Source: AC-37 sp036389835
Lineage (GTDB): Bacteria > Actinomycetota > Thermoleophilia > Solirubrobacterales > Thermoleophilaceae
Length of the DNA: 64,000 nucleotides
NCBI GenBank assembly: GCA_036389835.1
Contig: DASVWC010000017.1
Location: 1-64,000 of the forward strand
Reading direction: 5' to 3'
In this document: one piece after another, positions 32,545-40,915 of the stretch
How the letters are laid out: every line of letters begins with the position of its first letter
Numbering within the stretch: position 1 is the first letter of the stretch
Program-made: the position numbers and the translations under genes
Notes under the pieces: model-generated
Database searches by the model: none
What the model saw: the letters and a program-made list of their open reading frames with translations, nothing else
Told to the model about the DNA's origin: nothing

Positions 32545-33509
32545 CCCCGGCCGCCCCGCTCGCCTCGGTCATCGTCTGCACGCGCAACCGCGCCGACTAC
32601 CTCGAGGGCGCCCTCGACAGCATCCTCGCCGACTCGCCGGGGGTCGGCTGGGAGCTGATCGTGGTCGACAACGCCTCGACGGACGGCACGCGCGCCGTGG
32701 TCGAGGCACGGCAGGCCGAGGCGAAGGACGTCCCGGTCGAGTACGCCCTCGAGGAGCGGCTCGGCCACAGCCACGCGCGCAACCGCGGGATCGCGGACGC
32801 GCGCGGGGAACTCATCGTGTTCACCGACGACGACGTGATCGTGGAGGCGGGCTGGCTCGACGCGCTCTGCGCCGGGTTCACCGAGCCCGACGTGATGGCC
32901 GCGGGGGGCAAGATCGTCCCGCGCTGGCCCAGCGCGCCGCCGGGCTGGATGTCCGCCCGCCTGTCGGGGGTGCTCGCCGTGACCGATTACGGCGAGGAGG
33001 CGCGCGACCTGACCGGCGACGAGTACCCGGTCGGGGCGAACATGGCGATCCGCCGCTCGGCGCTGGGTGACGCGGCGAGCGCGTTCGACACGCGGCTCGG
33101 GCACCGCGGCGGCGGCTACTTCGGCTTCGATGAGCACGAGCTCTTCGCGGCGCTGCGCGAGCGCGGTCGGCTCGTCTACCGGCCGGACGCCGTCGTGCAC
33201 CACCGCATCCTCCCGGACCGCATGACCTGGGAGGGGATGCGGCGCGCGTCGCTGCACAACGGGTACGGCTCGATGCGCGCCGACCGCCTGCGCGAGGGCA
33301 CGCGGGTGCCGCTGCGATCCGCCGTGCCGGAGGCGACGCGCGCCCTGTTCCAGGCACTCCGTCGGCGCCGGCGCAACGGCGGGCGCGACGACGTCGACCC
33401 CGAGGCCGCGTTCGACGAGTTCCACGCCTACTGGGTGGTCGGGCGCTGGATCGAGATCCTGTTCGGGGAGTCGGCCGCCGCGCGCTGGCTGCTGAGCCGG
33501 CTCGTCTAG
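32541..33509 (+). CDS. GT2 family glycosyltransferase
   Basis: A 322-residue GT-A enzyme: ASVIVCTRNRADYLEGALDSIL, IVVDNASTDGTRAVVEA, GHSHARNRGIADARGELIVFTDDDVIVEAGWLDAL (D-D-D metal site), and FGFDEHELFAALRERG in place of the usual ED motif. ATG at 32541 overlaps the previous TGA. The last four bases (CTAG) also form the stop of the convergent methyltransferase gene. Confidence 0.9.
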   Translation: MTPAAPLASVIVCTRNRADYLEGALDSILADSPGVGWELIVVDNASTDGTRAVVEARQAEAKDVPVEYALEERLGHSHARNRGIADARGELIVFTDDDVIVEAGWLDALCAGFTEPDVMAAGGKIVPRWPSAPPGWMSARLSGVLAVTDYGEEARDLTGDEYPVGANMAIRRSALGDAASAFDTRLGHRGGGYFGFDEHELFAALRERGRLVYRPDAVVHHRILPDRMTWEGMRRASLHNGYGSMRADRLREGTRVPLRSAVPEATRALFQALRRRRRNGGRDDVDPEAAFDEFHAYWVVGRWIEILFGESAAARWLLSRLV

Positions 33510-34273
33510 TTGCGCCGGCGGAGCCGTCTCCGCACGGCCTCCGCGGCGGCCGGCCGGGCCATCCCGAGCACCTCGCGGAACGAGCGCTCCCTGGCGACCT
33601 CGTCGCGGGCGCGGCGCCACTCGTGAGTGCGTGAGAGGTACAGGTAAGGGTGGATGACCGCCAGCTGCTCCCGGCGCGTGCTCTCGTGGAGGTCGCGCAG
33701 CCGGGGGCGGCCGGCCACGGCCTCGCGCTCGCACATCAGCAGCATGTTCTGCCGGTACCACCACGCCACGTCGTCGTCGCCCCACAGCGCCGGCCGGAGC
33801 GCGTCGACCGCGACGAACCCGTGCTCGCCGAAGAGCCGGACCCAGTAGTCGGGGAACTGCTCGTTCAGGTGGCCGTCACCGCCCTGGTCCGGCACCGCGG
33901 CGGAGAACAGCACGACCGGGCCGAGGCTCACGAGCGACTCGACGAGCGTCGCCGCGGCCCGCTCCTCGACGTGCTCCGCCACCTCGAGGCTGATCACCAG
34001 GTCGAAGCGGCGGTCGAGGCGCAGCGGCGTCGCGAGGTCGTGGGTGCGGAAGCGCTCCGCCGGGATCGCGAGCGAGCCGGCCGGCGTGAAGCCGTCGACG
34101 CCGAGGTAGTCGGAGACGCCGAGCCGCTCGGCCTCGGCCAGCCAGGCGCCGGAGCCGCAGCCCACGTCGATCACCGAGCCGGGCTCGACCAGCTCGAGCA
34201 CGAGCGGCAGAACGCTGCGCGCGGAGCGCTCGGCTCCCGCGTGGTGCTTCGCGAAGAAGTCGGGCCCGTACAC
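33506..34273 (-). CDS. Class I SAM-dependent methyltransferase
   Basis: A 255-residue methyltransferase. Motif I is SVIDVGCGSGAWLAEAERLG (about residues 31-50); FDLVISLEVAEHVEERAAATLVESL is the post-motif II/III region of the UbiE/Methyltransf_11 fold. GTG at 34273 lies 5 nt after the stop of the TylF-like gene, so they are co-transcribed. The C-terminal half has several Trp and Tyr (WGDDDVAWWYRQNMLL). It probably methylates a sugar of the local glycan; the position is unknown. Confidence 0.86.
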   Translation of the reverse strand: MYGPDFFAKHHAGAERSARSVLPLVLELVEPGSVIDVGCGSGAWLAEAERLGVSDYLGVDGFTPAGSLAIPAERFRTHDLATPLRLDRRFDLVISLEVAEHVEERAAATLVESLVSLGPVVLFSAAVPDQGGDGHLNEQFPDYWVRLFGEHGFVAVDALRPALWGDDDVAWWYRQNMLLMCEREAVAGRPRLRDLHESTRREQLAVIHPYLYLSRTHEWRRARDEVARERSFREVLGMARPAAAEAVRRRLRRRN

Positions 34274-34278
34274 GAGGC

Positions 34279-34974
34279 CTAGCCCTTCTGGAAGAACGCG
34301 ACGTTGGCCGCCGTCTGGATCCGGTGGGGCAGCGAGCGGCGGCCCAGGAACTCGTGCACGGCGATCGTGCAGCCCTCCCAGACGTGGTAGTCGTCGATGA
34401 CGACGAGTCCGCCGGGGGCGACCTGGTCGTACAGGGTCTCGAGGCAGGTGATGACAGAGTCGTGCCAGTCGCAGTCGAGCCGCAGCAGGGCGATCGTGCC
34501 GATCTCGTCGCGGTGGGCGGGCAGCGTCTCCTCGAACCAGCCCTTCACGATCCGGGTGCGGCCGGCCACGCCGAGCCGCTCCGCGCTCGCGAGAACGTCC
34601 TCCACGTCGGCCCGGCAGTTGTCGAAGTACCACGGGTTGTCCGGGTTGGCCGCCCATTCCGCGGCCCTCGCGCCGTCGACCTCCTCGGGCGGCGGAAGCC
34701 CCTCGAACGAGTCGAACATCCAGACCGTGCGGTCGTCGCCGCGCGCCTCGAGCAGCTCCGCCATGAGGAACGAGGAACCGCCGCGCCAGACGCCGCACTC
34801 GACTACGTCGCCGGGCACGCCGGCGTCCAGTACCGAGCCGAGCCGGTGCGCGAGGTCGCGCAAGGTGTGCTCCTGCACCATCGACAGCTCGCGGGCGCGC
34901 TCGATCATCGGCCCGAGCTGCGCCTCGTCTCGGCGCGCGCGGCGACGGTAGGCGAGCGCTCCGGCGATCTTCAC
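34279..34974 (-). CDS. TylF/MycF family O-methyltransferase
   Basis: A 231-residue protein with family hallmarks: DVVECGVWRGGSSFLMAELLEARG (SAM loop), VWMFDSFEGLPPPEEVDG, LLRLDCDWHDSVITCLETLYDQVAPGGLVVIDDYHVWEGC (metal and catalytic Asp). TylF-like enzymes O-methylate sugar hydroxyls in a metal-dependent way. The start is GTG at 34974 with TACGGT 6 nt upstream, predicting a leaderless mRNA. It is divergent from the acyltransferase at 35055 and in an operon with the following methyltransferase. Confidence 0.9.
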   Translation of the reverse strand: MKIAGALAYRRRARRDEAQLGPMIERARELSMVQEHTLRDLAHRLGSVLDAGVPGDVVECGVWRGGSSFLMAELLEARGDDRTVWMFDSFEGLPPPEEVDGARAAEWAANPDNPWYFDNCRADVEDVLASAERLGVAGRTRIVKGWFEETLPAHRDEIGTIALLRLDCDWHDSVITCLETLYDQVAPGGLVVIDDYHVWEGCTIAVHEFLGRRSLPHRIQTAANVAFFQKG

Positions 34975-34980
34975 GCGCGC

Positions 34981-34986
34981 ACCGTA
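34981..34986 (-). promoter_or_regulatory. -10 element of the TylF-like gene
   Basis: TACGGT on the minus strand, 6 nt before GTG 34974. Confidence 0.45.
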
Positions 34987-35041
34987 TCCGCTGCCCGGAC
35001 GTCGCGCGCTGAATGCGGCGCTCGGGGCCGCGGGTCACCGG

Positions 35042-35047
35042 TACCCT
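35042..35047 (+). promoter_or_regulatory. -10 element of the acyltransferase gene
   Basis: TACCCT, 7 nt before ATG 35055. It favours that ATG over an in-frame start at 35013. Confidence 0.5.
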
Positions 35048-35054
35048 CGCCGCG

Positions 35055-36233
35055 ATGCGGACCCCGGCAGCTACGGGTCGGTACAACGACCTCGACGCGC
35101 TGCGCGCGTTCACGATCCTCGTGGTGGTCGCGTTCCACGTCGGCGGCGTCTCGTACACGCTGCCGGTGGACGGCGGCCGCCCGGTCGAGCTGTGGCTGAC
35201 GTGGTGCGTCAAGACGGCGGACCAGTTCCAGATGCCGGTCTTCTTCGTCATGTCCGGCTTCTTCGGCGCGCTGGCCGTGCGGCGTCGCGGCTCGCTCGCG
35301 TTCCTGCGCGGGCGCCTCGAGCGGATCGGGATCCCCCTGCTGGTGGCCTGGCTCGTGCTGGGGCCGCTCCTGAACCTGATAGCGATCTACGGGCAGCACG
35401 TCCGCGGCCGGCCGCAGCAGCCGATCGCCTTCGACACGCTGGTCGCTCCGAAGCTCCACCATCTCTGGTTCCTCGCGTACCTGCTGCTGTTCTGCGCGGC
35501 GGCGCTCGTCCTCCGCGCGGCGCTCGCGTGGTCGCCGCGGCTCGCGTCCCTCGGGCGCCGCGCGTTCGAAGCGGTCGCGCGCACGCCGGCACGACTCGCG
35601 GTGCTCGTGCCGATGACCGCTCTTCTCAGCTGGAACGCGCAGGCTCCGACGACGACCGGCGGCAACGAGTTCATCCCCGACCTGGGGACGATTGCACGCT
35701 TCGGCCCGTTCTTCGCGTTCGGCTGGATCCTCTACGGAAGTCGCGAGCTCCTGCTGCCGCGCCTCCGCGCGGCCCCGGGGGCGCACATCGCCGTCGCGTT
35801 AGCGGCGTCGATCCTCCTCACGGCGGTGGTGGATCAGACCCCCGGCGACGAGCGCACCACCAAGGCGCTTCTCAACGGCCTCGGCGCGATCGTGGCCTGG
35901 ACCGCCACGCTGGGCCTGATGGGCCTCTTCCACCGCTGGTTCAATCGTCCCGGCGAGCGCGTGCGCTACGGCGCCGATGCGGCCTACTGGATCTACCTCG
36001 GTCACCTGCCGCTCGTGAACGCCCTCTCCTATGCGCTGGTGGACGTCGGGGCACCCTTCGCGCTGCGCATCCTGCTGGTCCCGGCGATCACGGTCGGCCT
36101 GCTGCTGCTCGCGTACGATCGGCTGGTCCGCTACACGCCGGTCGGGAGCGTCCTGCACGGACGCCGGTCGCGCTACGGCGCGTCGTCGAGGCCGGGTACC
36201 GGCTCGCCCGCCTCGTCGGCCGCCCAGGCCTGA
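35055..36233 (+). CDS. Acyltransferase 3 family membrane protein
   Basis: A 392-residue protein with about ten helices. The N-terminal NDLDALRAFTILVVVAFHVGG carries the family Arg and His (R-x10-H), and FFVMSGFFGALAVRRRG follows. Acyltransferase-3 proteins move acetyl or other acyl groups across the membrane onto surface sugars. ATG at 35055 is supported by a TACCCT box 7 nt upstream. The 3' end overlaps the convergent GT2 gene by 61 nt; the Ser/Ala-rich last 20 residues lie in that shared DNA. Confidence 0.9.
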   Translation: MRTPAATGRYNDLDALRAFTILVVVAFHVGGVSYTLPVDGGRPVELWLTWCVKTADQFQMPVFFVMSGFFGALAVRRRGSLAFLRGRLERIGIPLLVAWLVLGPLLNLIAIYGQHVRGRPQQPIAFDTLVAPKLHHLWFLAYLLLFCAAALVLRAALAWSPRLASLGRRAFEAVARTPARLAVLVPMTALLSWNAQAPTTTGGNEFIPDLGTIARFGPFFAFGWILYGSRELLLPRLRAAPGAHIAVALAASILLTAVVDQTPGDERTTKALLNGLGAIVAWTATLGLMGLFHRWFNRPGERVRYGADAAYWIYLGHLPLVNALSYALVDVGAPFALRILLVPAITVGLLLLAYDRLVRYTPVGSVLHGRRSRYGASSRPGTGSPASSAAQA

Positions 36234-37165
36234 AGGAACGCGTCGGCCAGCTCCTGCCGGAACACCAGGTCGGCGCGGCTCCAGACGTAGTCGCCGAGCA
36301 CCGGCGTGCGCGGCGGCACCCAACGCGCCGCGGTGACCGACCTGCCGCGCAGCCGCTCGCGCCGCGCCGCGTCGGTGAACAGCCGGTGGAAGTAGGGCTC
36401 CGCGTCGCCGGGGTGCATCGCGAGGAACCGCCGCTCGGCGACCGCCAGCCGCACGACCCGCCGGCGCCACATGTCGAGATCCATCCGGTGCAGGTGCTCC
36501 GCGCGCGCGGCCGGGTTGTAGAGCAGGCGAAAGCCGACGCGTGACATTCGCAGCGCCAGGTCGAGGTCCTCGTTGCCGAACGGAAGCGACTCCTCGTCGA
36601 ACCCGCCCACTCGCTCGAGCATCGCGCGCTTGACCGACGCGTTCGCCGTGTAGAAGCGGCCCCAGCCGGCGTCGGCTCCGGGCTCGATGCGCGGGTAGTC
36701 GAACTGGATTCCCCGCTCGAGCCAGCGCATGAACGGCGTGACCTCGAGCTCGTCGGCCCAGCGGACGAGGCCCAGCACGCCGACCTCCGGCTCGGCGTGG
36801 CGCTCGTGCCAGCTCAGGTGCTGGGCGACGAGCTCGCGCTCCGGCATCACGTCGTCGTCGAGGAACAGGACCAGCGGCGTCTCGGCCGCCCGCCAGCCGG
36901 CGTTGCGCGCCGCCGAGGCCCCCGGACGCTCGCCGCGCAGCACACGCAGCGCGTAGGGCCGCTCTCCGGCGAGCTCCGCGACGCGTCCGCCGTCCTCGGC
37001 TGCTGCGTCCGTCACCACGTACACGGCGAGCTCCGCCGGCGCGATCGTCTGACTCTCGAGCCGATCGAGCACGCGGGCCAGCGAGTCGCGCCGCCCCAGC
37101 GTCGGGATGACCGCGGTGATCGCCGGCACGCGTGGGGTCGGCCGGCCTCCGATCTCGGGGCGCAT
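36173..37165 (-). CDS. GT2 family glycosyltransferase
   Basis: A 330-residue GT-A enzyme: AITAVIPTLGRRDSLARVLDRLESQ, VLFLDDDVMPERELVAQHL (D-D-D metal site) and FGNEDLDLALRMSRVGF with the catalytic ED. ATG at 37165 has TAGACT 8 nt upstream and no ribosome binding site. Its final 20 codons overlap the 3' end of the acyltransferase gene on the other strand. A longer open frame upstream is not supported by composition or promoter position. Confidence 0.9.
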   Translation of the reverse strand: MRPEIGGRPTPRVPAITAVIPTLGRRDSLARVLDRLESQTIAPAELAVYVVTDAAAEDGGRVAELAGERPYALRVLRGERPGASAARNAGWRAAETPLVLFLDDDVMPERELVAQHLSWHERHAEPEVGVLGLVRWADELEVTPFMRWLERGIQFDYPRIEPGADAGWGRFYTANASVKRAMLERVGGFDEESLPFGNEDLDLALRMSRVGFRLLYNPAARAEHLHRMDLDMWRRRVVRLAVAERRFLAMHPGDAEPYFHRLFTDAARRERLRGRSVTAARWVPPRTPVLGDYVWSRADLVFRQELADAFLQAWAADEAGEPVPGLDDAP

Positions 37166-37173
37166 CCGCGCGC

Positions 37174-37179
37174 AGTCTA
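37174..37179 (-). promoter_or_regulatory. -10 element of GT2 gene at 37165
   Basis: TAGACT on the minus strand, 8 nt before the ATG. Confidence 0.5.
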
Positions 37180-37207
37180 GGCACGGCTCGCGCCGCCGGC
37201 GGTCGGT

Positions 37208-37213
37208 TACGCT
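37208..37213 (+). promoter_or_regulatory. -10 element ahead of the 13-codon leader ORF of the YfhO gene
   Basis: TACGCT, 7 nt before ATG 37221. Identical in sequence and spacing to the box before 44032. Confidence 0.5.
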
Positions 37214-37220
37214 GCCTGCG

Positions 37221-37262
37221 ATGCTGGGCCGGCGGGGACGAAGGAAGGCACCCGGGGATTGA
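37221..37262 (+). CDS. 13-residue upstream ORF coupled to the YfhO gene
   Basis: ATG at 37221 opens a 13-codon frame (MLGRRGRRKAPGD) whose TGA overlaps the TTG start of the YfhO-like gene (TTGA at 37259-37262). The ATG lies 7 nt after a TACGCT -10 box, so a leaderless transcript would begin with this micro-ORF. Purines around 37239-37248 (GAAGGAAGG) can serve as a ribosome binding site for the TTG. The peptide itself probably has no function; translation of it may deliver ribosomes to the weak TTG start. It could also be chance. Confidence 0.4.
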   Translation: MLGRRGRRKAPGD

Positions 37263-39715
37263 GCATCGCAAGGCTCGAGGCGAGCTCGTCGAGGCGCGGC
37301 TGGGGAGACGCCGCGGCCCTCGCAGTCTTCGCCGTTGCCGTCGCCTGGCTCTTCTCGGCTTCGCTCTTCGGAGGCAGGGTCCTCACGCCGGCCGACCTGA
37401 GCCTCTTCGGCGCGCCATGGGCCGGGCACCTCGACCCAGCGGCTTCCCCGGCCGCCGGCTACTTCGGTGACCCGGTCCACTTCGTCCAGCCCGACCTCTA
37501 CGCGGCGCGCACACAGATCCGAGGGGGACACGTTCCGGCCTGGAACCCCGCGATCAGTGGCGGGCGGCCGCTGTTGGCCTCGCAACAGGCCGCGCCGCTG
37601 TATCCGGTCAACGGACTGGCGCACGTGTTCCCGTTTTGGCAATCACTGGCGTGGATCGCGGCCCTCAAGGTCCTGCTGGCCGCGGTCGGCGCTTACCTCC
37701 TGTGCCGTGCCTACGCGCTCTCGCGCTGGGCGGCGACGCTCGGGGGGCTCGCGTTCGGGATGGGCCACGGATTCGTGCTGTGGCTCGAGCATCCGCACGC
37801 GGCCGTCTGGGCTCTCCTGCCGTGGGCGCTCCTGACCGGCGAGCGCCTGGTCGTCCGCGCGCGCGCTGCCGACGCCGCCCTGCTCGGCATCGTGACCGGC
37901 TGCGCGCTCCTCGGTGGGCATCCGGAGAGCTTCTTCGTCCTCCTGCTCGCGCTCGTCGGCTACCTTGCCGTGCGAATCCGGCAGCTAGCGCGCCGGAGGG
38001 GCATGATCGTCAGGCGACGGCTCGCTCTCGCCTTCGCCGCCCTCTTCCTCGCGTGGTTGATCGGCGGCGTCGCGACATTGCCGTTCCTCGAGGCGCTGGT
38101 GCAGTCGGACGACGTCCGCCGGCCGCAGTTCTCCGATCCTCTGAGGATTCTCTACGGCGCGTTCTTCCCCGACAAGTGGGGGCGACCGGATCGCGGCGTC
38201 GACCACGGGGGTCCCGGCGTCGGATACTCGGCGCGCGCACTGTACGTCGGCGCGCTTCCACTCGTCCTGGCGTTCGCGGGCGCCCTGCGGCGGCTCCCGC
38301 CCGAGCGGCGCGACGTGAAGCGCTTCTTCGTCGGGTTGACCGTGTGCGCCCTGCTGCTGACCGTGGACCTTCCGCCGCAGGATCTCATCGTCCATGTACC
38401 GCCGTTTTCGCTGATGATCATGCACTGGTTCGTGTGGCCCGCGTTCCTCGGCATCGCCGTACTCGCGGCCTTCGGGCTCGACGGGATGCTCGCGGCGGAC
38501 GGGCGCGACCGGCGGCGGCTCCTCGTCGCAGCGGGCGCAGCGGCGGTGGTACCGGTCCTCTGGGAGCTCCGCCACCCGTCGCTGCTAGGCCACCTGGGTG
38601 ACGCGATCGGCCAGCTCCCCGACCTCGACGAGAGTCGCCCGAGCTTCGCCGTCACGTCCGCGACGGCCGCCCTCCGCTGGACGGTGCTCGCGTGCGGTGG
38701 CGGGGTCGTGGCCTGGCTGCTGTCACGCAAGCGAGGTCGCGCCCTCGGCGCGGCTCTGGTGATCGCCCTGACGGTGGCCGACCTCGTGCTCGTGAGCCGC
38801 GGCTATCACCCAGCGATCCCGGAGCGCTCGGCGGCTCCGCCGGACCCTTCGACGCTGCGCTTCGTGAAGGAGCGCGTCGGCTCGGCGCGCGTCGGCGGCG
38901 TCGCGAACGCCTTCTCCCCGAACGTCGCGGCGTTTCATGGCTTGCGGGACCTGCGCGGCGAGGGGCTGCCCAGGTTGAGGCGCCACTCGCAGCTTTACGA
39001 GGCCCTCGACGGCACCACGAACAGGTCGGTGGGTCGCAACCTCTACGAGCCGCGGTCGGACCGCGCAGTGCGGCTGCTCGACGTGTTCGCCGTCCGCTAC
39101 GTGTTCGAAGCCGAGCCGACACTGCCCGCGCGGCCCGGCTTCCACACGATCGCGGACGCCAGGGGCGACCGGCTCGTTGAGAATCGGTCAGCCGTGCCGC
39201 GAGCGTGGGTCGCCCACGATTGGCGAGTTGCGAAGGACTTCGACGACGCGCTCGACACCACCGCGGGCTCGACTACGGCCGAGCTGCGACGCGCGCCCGT
39301 CATCGAGGGCTCTGCTCGCCCTCGGCGGGATTCCGGGATAGGTCGAGGCGCGCCGCCTTCGACCGCGCGGATCCGCCGCGACGAGCCTTCGGAGGTCAGG
39401 ATCGAGTACACGTCCCCAGCGTCGGGTTGGCTGGTTCTCGCCGACACGCACTATCCCGGCTGGAAGGCCGAAGTCGACGGCCAGCGAGCATCAATCCACC
39501 CCGCCAACGCGGCCTTCCGCGCCGTCGCAGCGCCGGCGGGCCGTCACACCGTGACGTTCCGCTACCGATCGGCCTCGGTGACGGCCGGCGTCGCGATGAC
39601 GGTCGCGGGGATCCTCACGGCCGCGCTCCTGCTCGCTGTTCCACGCGCGAGGCGTCAGGCGTCGGAGCGCGTCGAGCCCACCACGCGCGCCGGCGCGCCC
39701 ACGGCGACCGAGTAG
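37259..39715 (+). CDS. YfhO-family multi-pass membrane protein
   Basis: An 818-residue protein with about a dozen helices in residues 18-500 and a large extracytoplasmic C-terminal domain before a last helix (about 785-805). FGAPWAGHLDPA, VHFVQPDLYAARTQIRGGHVPAWNPAISGGRPLLASQQAAPLYP and the C-terminal SGWLVLADTHYPGWKAEVDGQ are marks of YfhO proteins, thought to be GT-C glycosyltransferases acting on teichoic acids or glycolipids. The start is TTG at 37259, preceded by GAAGGAAGG and a coupled micro-ORF. Its 3' end overlaps the convergent acyltransferase gene by 61 nt. G+C looks slightly lower than in neighbours. Confidence 0.88.
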   Translation: MSIARLEASSSRRGWGDAAALAVFAVAVAWLFSASLFGGRVLTPADLSLFGAPWAGHLDPAASPAAGYFGDPVHFVQPDLYAARTQIRGGHVPAWNPAISGGRPLLASQQAAPLYPVNGLAHVFPFWQSLAWIAALKVLLAAVGAYLLCRAYALSRWAATLGGLAFGMGHGFVLWLEHPHAAVWALLPWALLTGERLVVRARAADAALLGIVTGCALLGGHPESFFVLLLALVGYLAVRIRQLARRRGMIVRRRLALAFAALFLAWLIGGVATLPFLEALVQSDDVRRPQFSDPLRILYGAFFPDKWGRPDRGVDHGGPGVGYSARALYVGALPLVLAFAGALRRLPPERRDVKRFFVGLTVCALLLTVDLPPQDLIVHVPPFSLMIMHWFVWPAFLGIAVLAAFGLDGMLAADGRDRRRLLVAAGAAAVVPVLWELRHPSLLGHLGDAIGQLPDLDESRPSFAVTSATAALRWTVLACGGGVVAWLLSRKRGRALGAALVIALTVADLVLVSRGYHPAIPERSAAPPDPSTLRFVKERVGSARVGGVANAFSPNVAAFHGLRDLRGEGLPRLRRHSQLYEALDGTTNRSVGRNLYEPRSDRAVRLLDVFAVRYVFEAEPTLPARPGFHTIADARGDRLVENRSAVPRAWVAHDWRVAKDFDDALDTTAGSTTAELRRAPVIEGSARPRRDSGIGRGAPPSTARIRRDEPSEVRIEYTSPASGWLVLADTHYPGWKAEVDGQRASIHPANAAFRAVAAPAGRHTVTFRYRSASVTAGVAMTVAGILTAALLLAVPRARRQASERVEPTTRAGAPTATE

Positions 39716-40239
39716 TCGGGGATCTCGCCGCGCACGACGCTGTTCGCTCCGATGGTGCAGTGCTTGCCGATCGTGGCCCCGCGCAGCACGGAGACCCTGT
39801 CGCCGAGCCAGGTCCCGCGCCCGATCCGGATCGGCGCCGTCTCGACCGGGTTGTAGAGCACGTTGTCGTGCGGGTTCTGGTGCGTGTGGTCGGAGTCGAT
39901 CACGGTGCAGCCGGTGGCGAGGATCACGTGGTCCTCGATCACGATCGACTCCGACGCGGAGATCGCGCAGTTCGGCCGCATGCCCACGCCGGTCCCGATG
40001 CTGAGCACCGGCGCGGGGCGACCCCAGGCCGGCTTCTCGACGGCGAGCCACGCCCCCTCGAGGATCATCACGTCGTCCCCGATCGCGATCTGGTGCGGCC
40101 CGTAGAGCCACGCCGGCCGGTCGAGCACGGAGTGCGTGCCGAACGAGTGGAAGCGCCGGCGCCACCACGGCCCCATCAGGCGCGAGCGCAGCTGCGCCCG
40201 CAGCGCCGGCTCGCGGATGTACTCGCGCAGCGGGGTCAT
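39655..40239 (-). CDS. Hexapeptide-repeat (left-handed beta-helix) acyltransferase
   Basis: A 194-residue LbH acyltransferase of the WcaF/maltose acetyltransferase type. Hexapeptide repeats run through IGDDVMILEGAWLAV and IEDHVILATGCTVIDSDHTH (catalytic His region) to IGRGTWLGDRVSVLRGATIGKHCTIGANSVVRGEIPDYSVAVGAPARVVG. It would transfer an acetyl or similar group from acyl-CoA to a sugar. ATG at 40239 overlaps the stop of the next upstream acyltransferase (ATGA). It overlaps the YfhO gene tail-to-tail by 61 nt. Confidence 0.9.
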   Translation of the reverse strand: MTPLREYIREPALRAQLRSRLMGPWWRRRFHSFGTHSVLDRPAWLYGPHQIAIGDDVMILEGAWLAVEKPAWGRPAPVLSIGTGVGMRPNCAISASESIVIEDHVILATGCTVIDSDHTHQNPHDNVLYNPVETAPIRIGRGTWLGDRVSVLRGATIGKHCTIGANSVVRGEIPDYSVAVGAPARVVGSTRSDA

Positions 40240-40904
40240 CGAGCGCTTGTGCGCTGCGCGAGCTCCGGCGGCTCCTGGCCGGGCGGCCCGAAGTAGTCGA
40301 TCGGGCGCGCGGGGACGCCGGCGGCCAGGGTGTACGGCGGGATCGGCTTCGTCACCACCGCGTTCGCGCCGATCACGCAGCGGGTGCCGAGGTTCGCGAC
40401 GATCGTGCACTTCGAATGGACCTGGGCGCCGTCCTCGATCGTGATCGGCCGGTAGTCGTAGCCCTGCGAGAGGAACGGCTTGTCCAGGTCGCGATAGCGG
40501 TGGCTCCCGTCGGCGACGAAGGTCGCCTGCCCGAGCCCGACCCGCTCCCCGATGTCGATCGACGTCGAGCAGGCGAGGATCACGTCGTAGGTCAGATACG
40601 ACCCGTAGCCGATCGTGATCCGCCCGGTCCCCGTGATCTCCGCGCGGAAGTTGCGCCGGAACTCGACTCCGTCGGCGGCGATGAAGGTGCCGGGGCCCGG
40701 GATGTGGAGGTTGAAGCCCGGCCCGAGGTAGCAGTGCCTTCCGAACTCGATCGTCGCGTGCGGATGCCTGGCCTTGACCCACGCCTTGCGAACCTCCGAC
40801 ATGAGCAGCGGCCCGTACCGGTATCCGAGCTTCTCCGGCAGGTAGCGCAGGAAGCCGCGCACGCGCTGGATCAAGGAACGTCTGCCCGTGCCCCCGTCGT
40901 CCAT
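40236..40904 (-). CDS. Hexapeptide-repeat acyltransferase
   Basis: A 222-residue LbH acyltransferase. The repeats include FGRHCYLGPGFNLHIPGPGTFIAAD, IGYGSYLTYDVILACSTSIDIGERVGLGQATFVADGSHRY and IEDGAQVHSKCTIVANLGTRCVIGANAVVTKPIPPYTLAAGVPARPID. The tail (residues 200-222) is Pro/Glu-rich. It is coupled to the next acyltransferase by a 4-nt overlap and follows a GT2 gene by 11 nt. The two acyltransferases differ enough to act on different sugars. Confidence 0.9.
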   Translation of the reverse strand: MDDGGTGRRSLIQRVRGFLRYLPEKLGYRYGPLLMSEVRKAWVKARHPHATIEFGRHCYLGPGFNLHIPGPGTFIAADGVEFRRNFRAEITGTGRITIGYGSYLTYDVILACSTSIDIGERVGLGQATFVADGSHRYRDLDKPFLSQGYDYRPITIEDGAQVHSKCTIVANLGTRCVIGANAVVTKPIPPYTLAAGVPARPIDYFGPPGQEPPELAQRTSAR

Positions 40905-40915
40905 GGCCGCCGACC

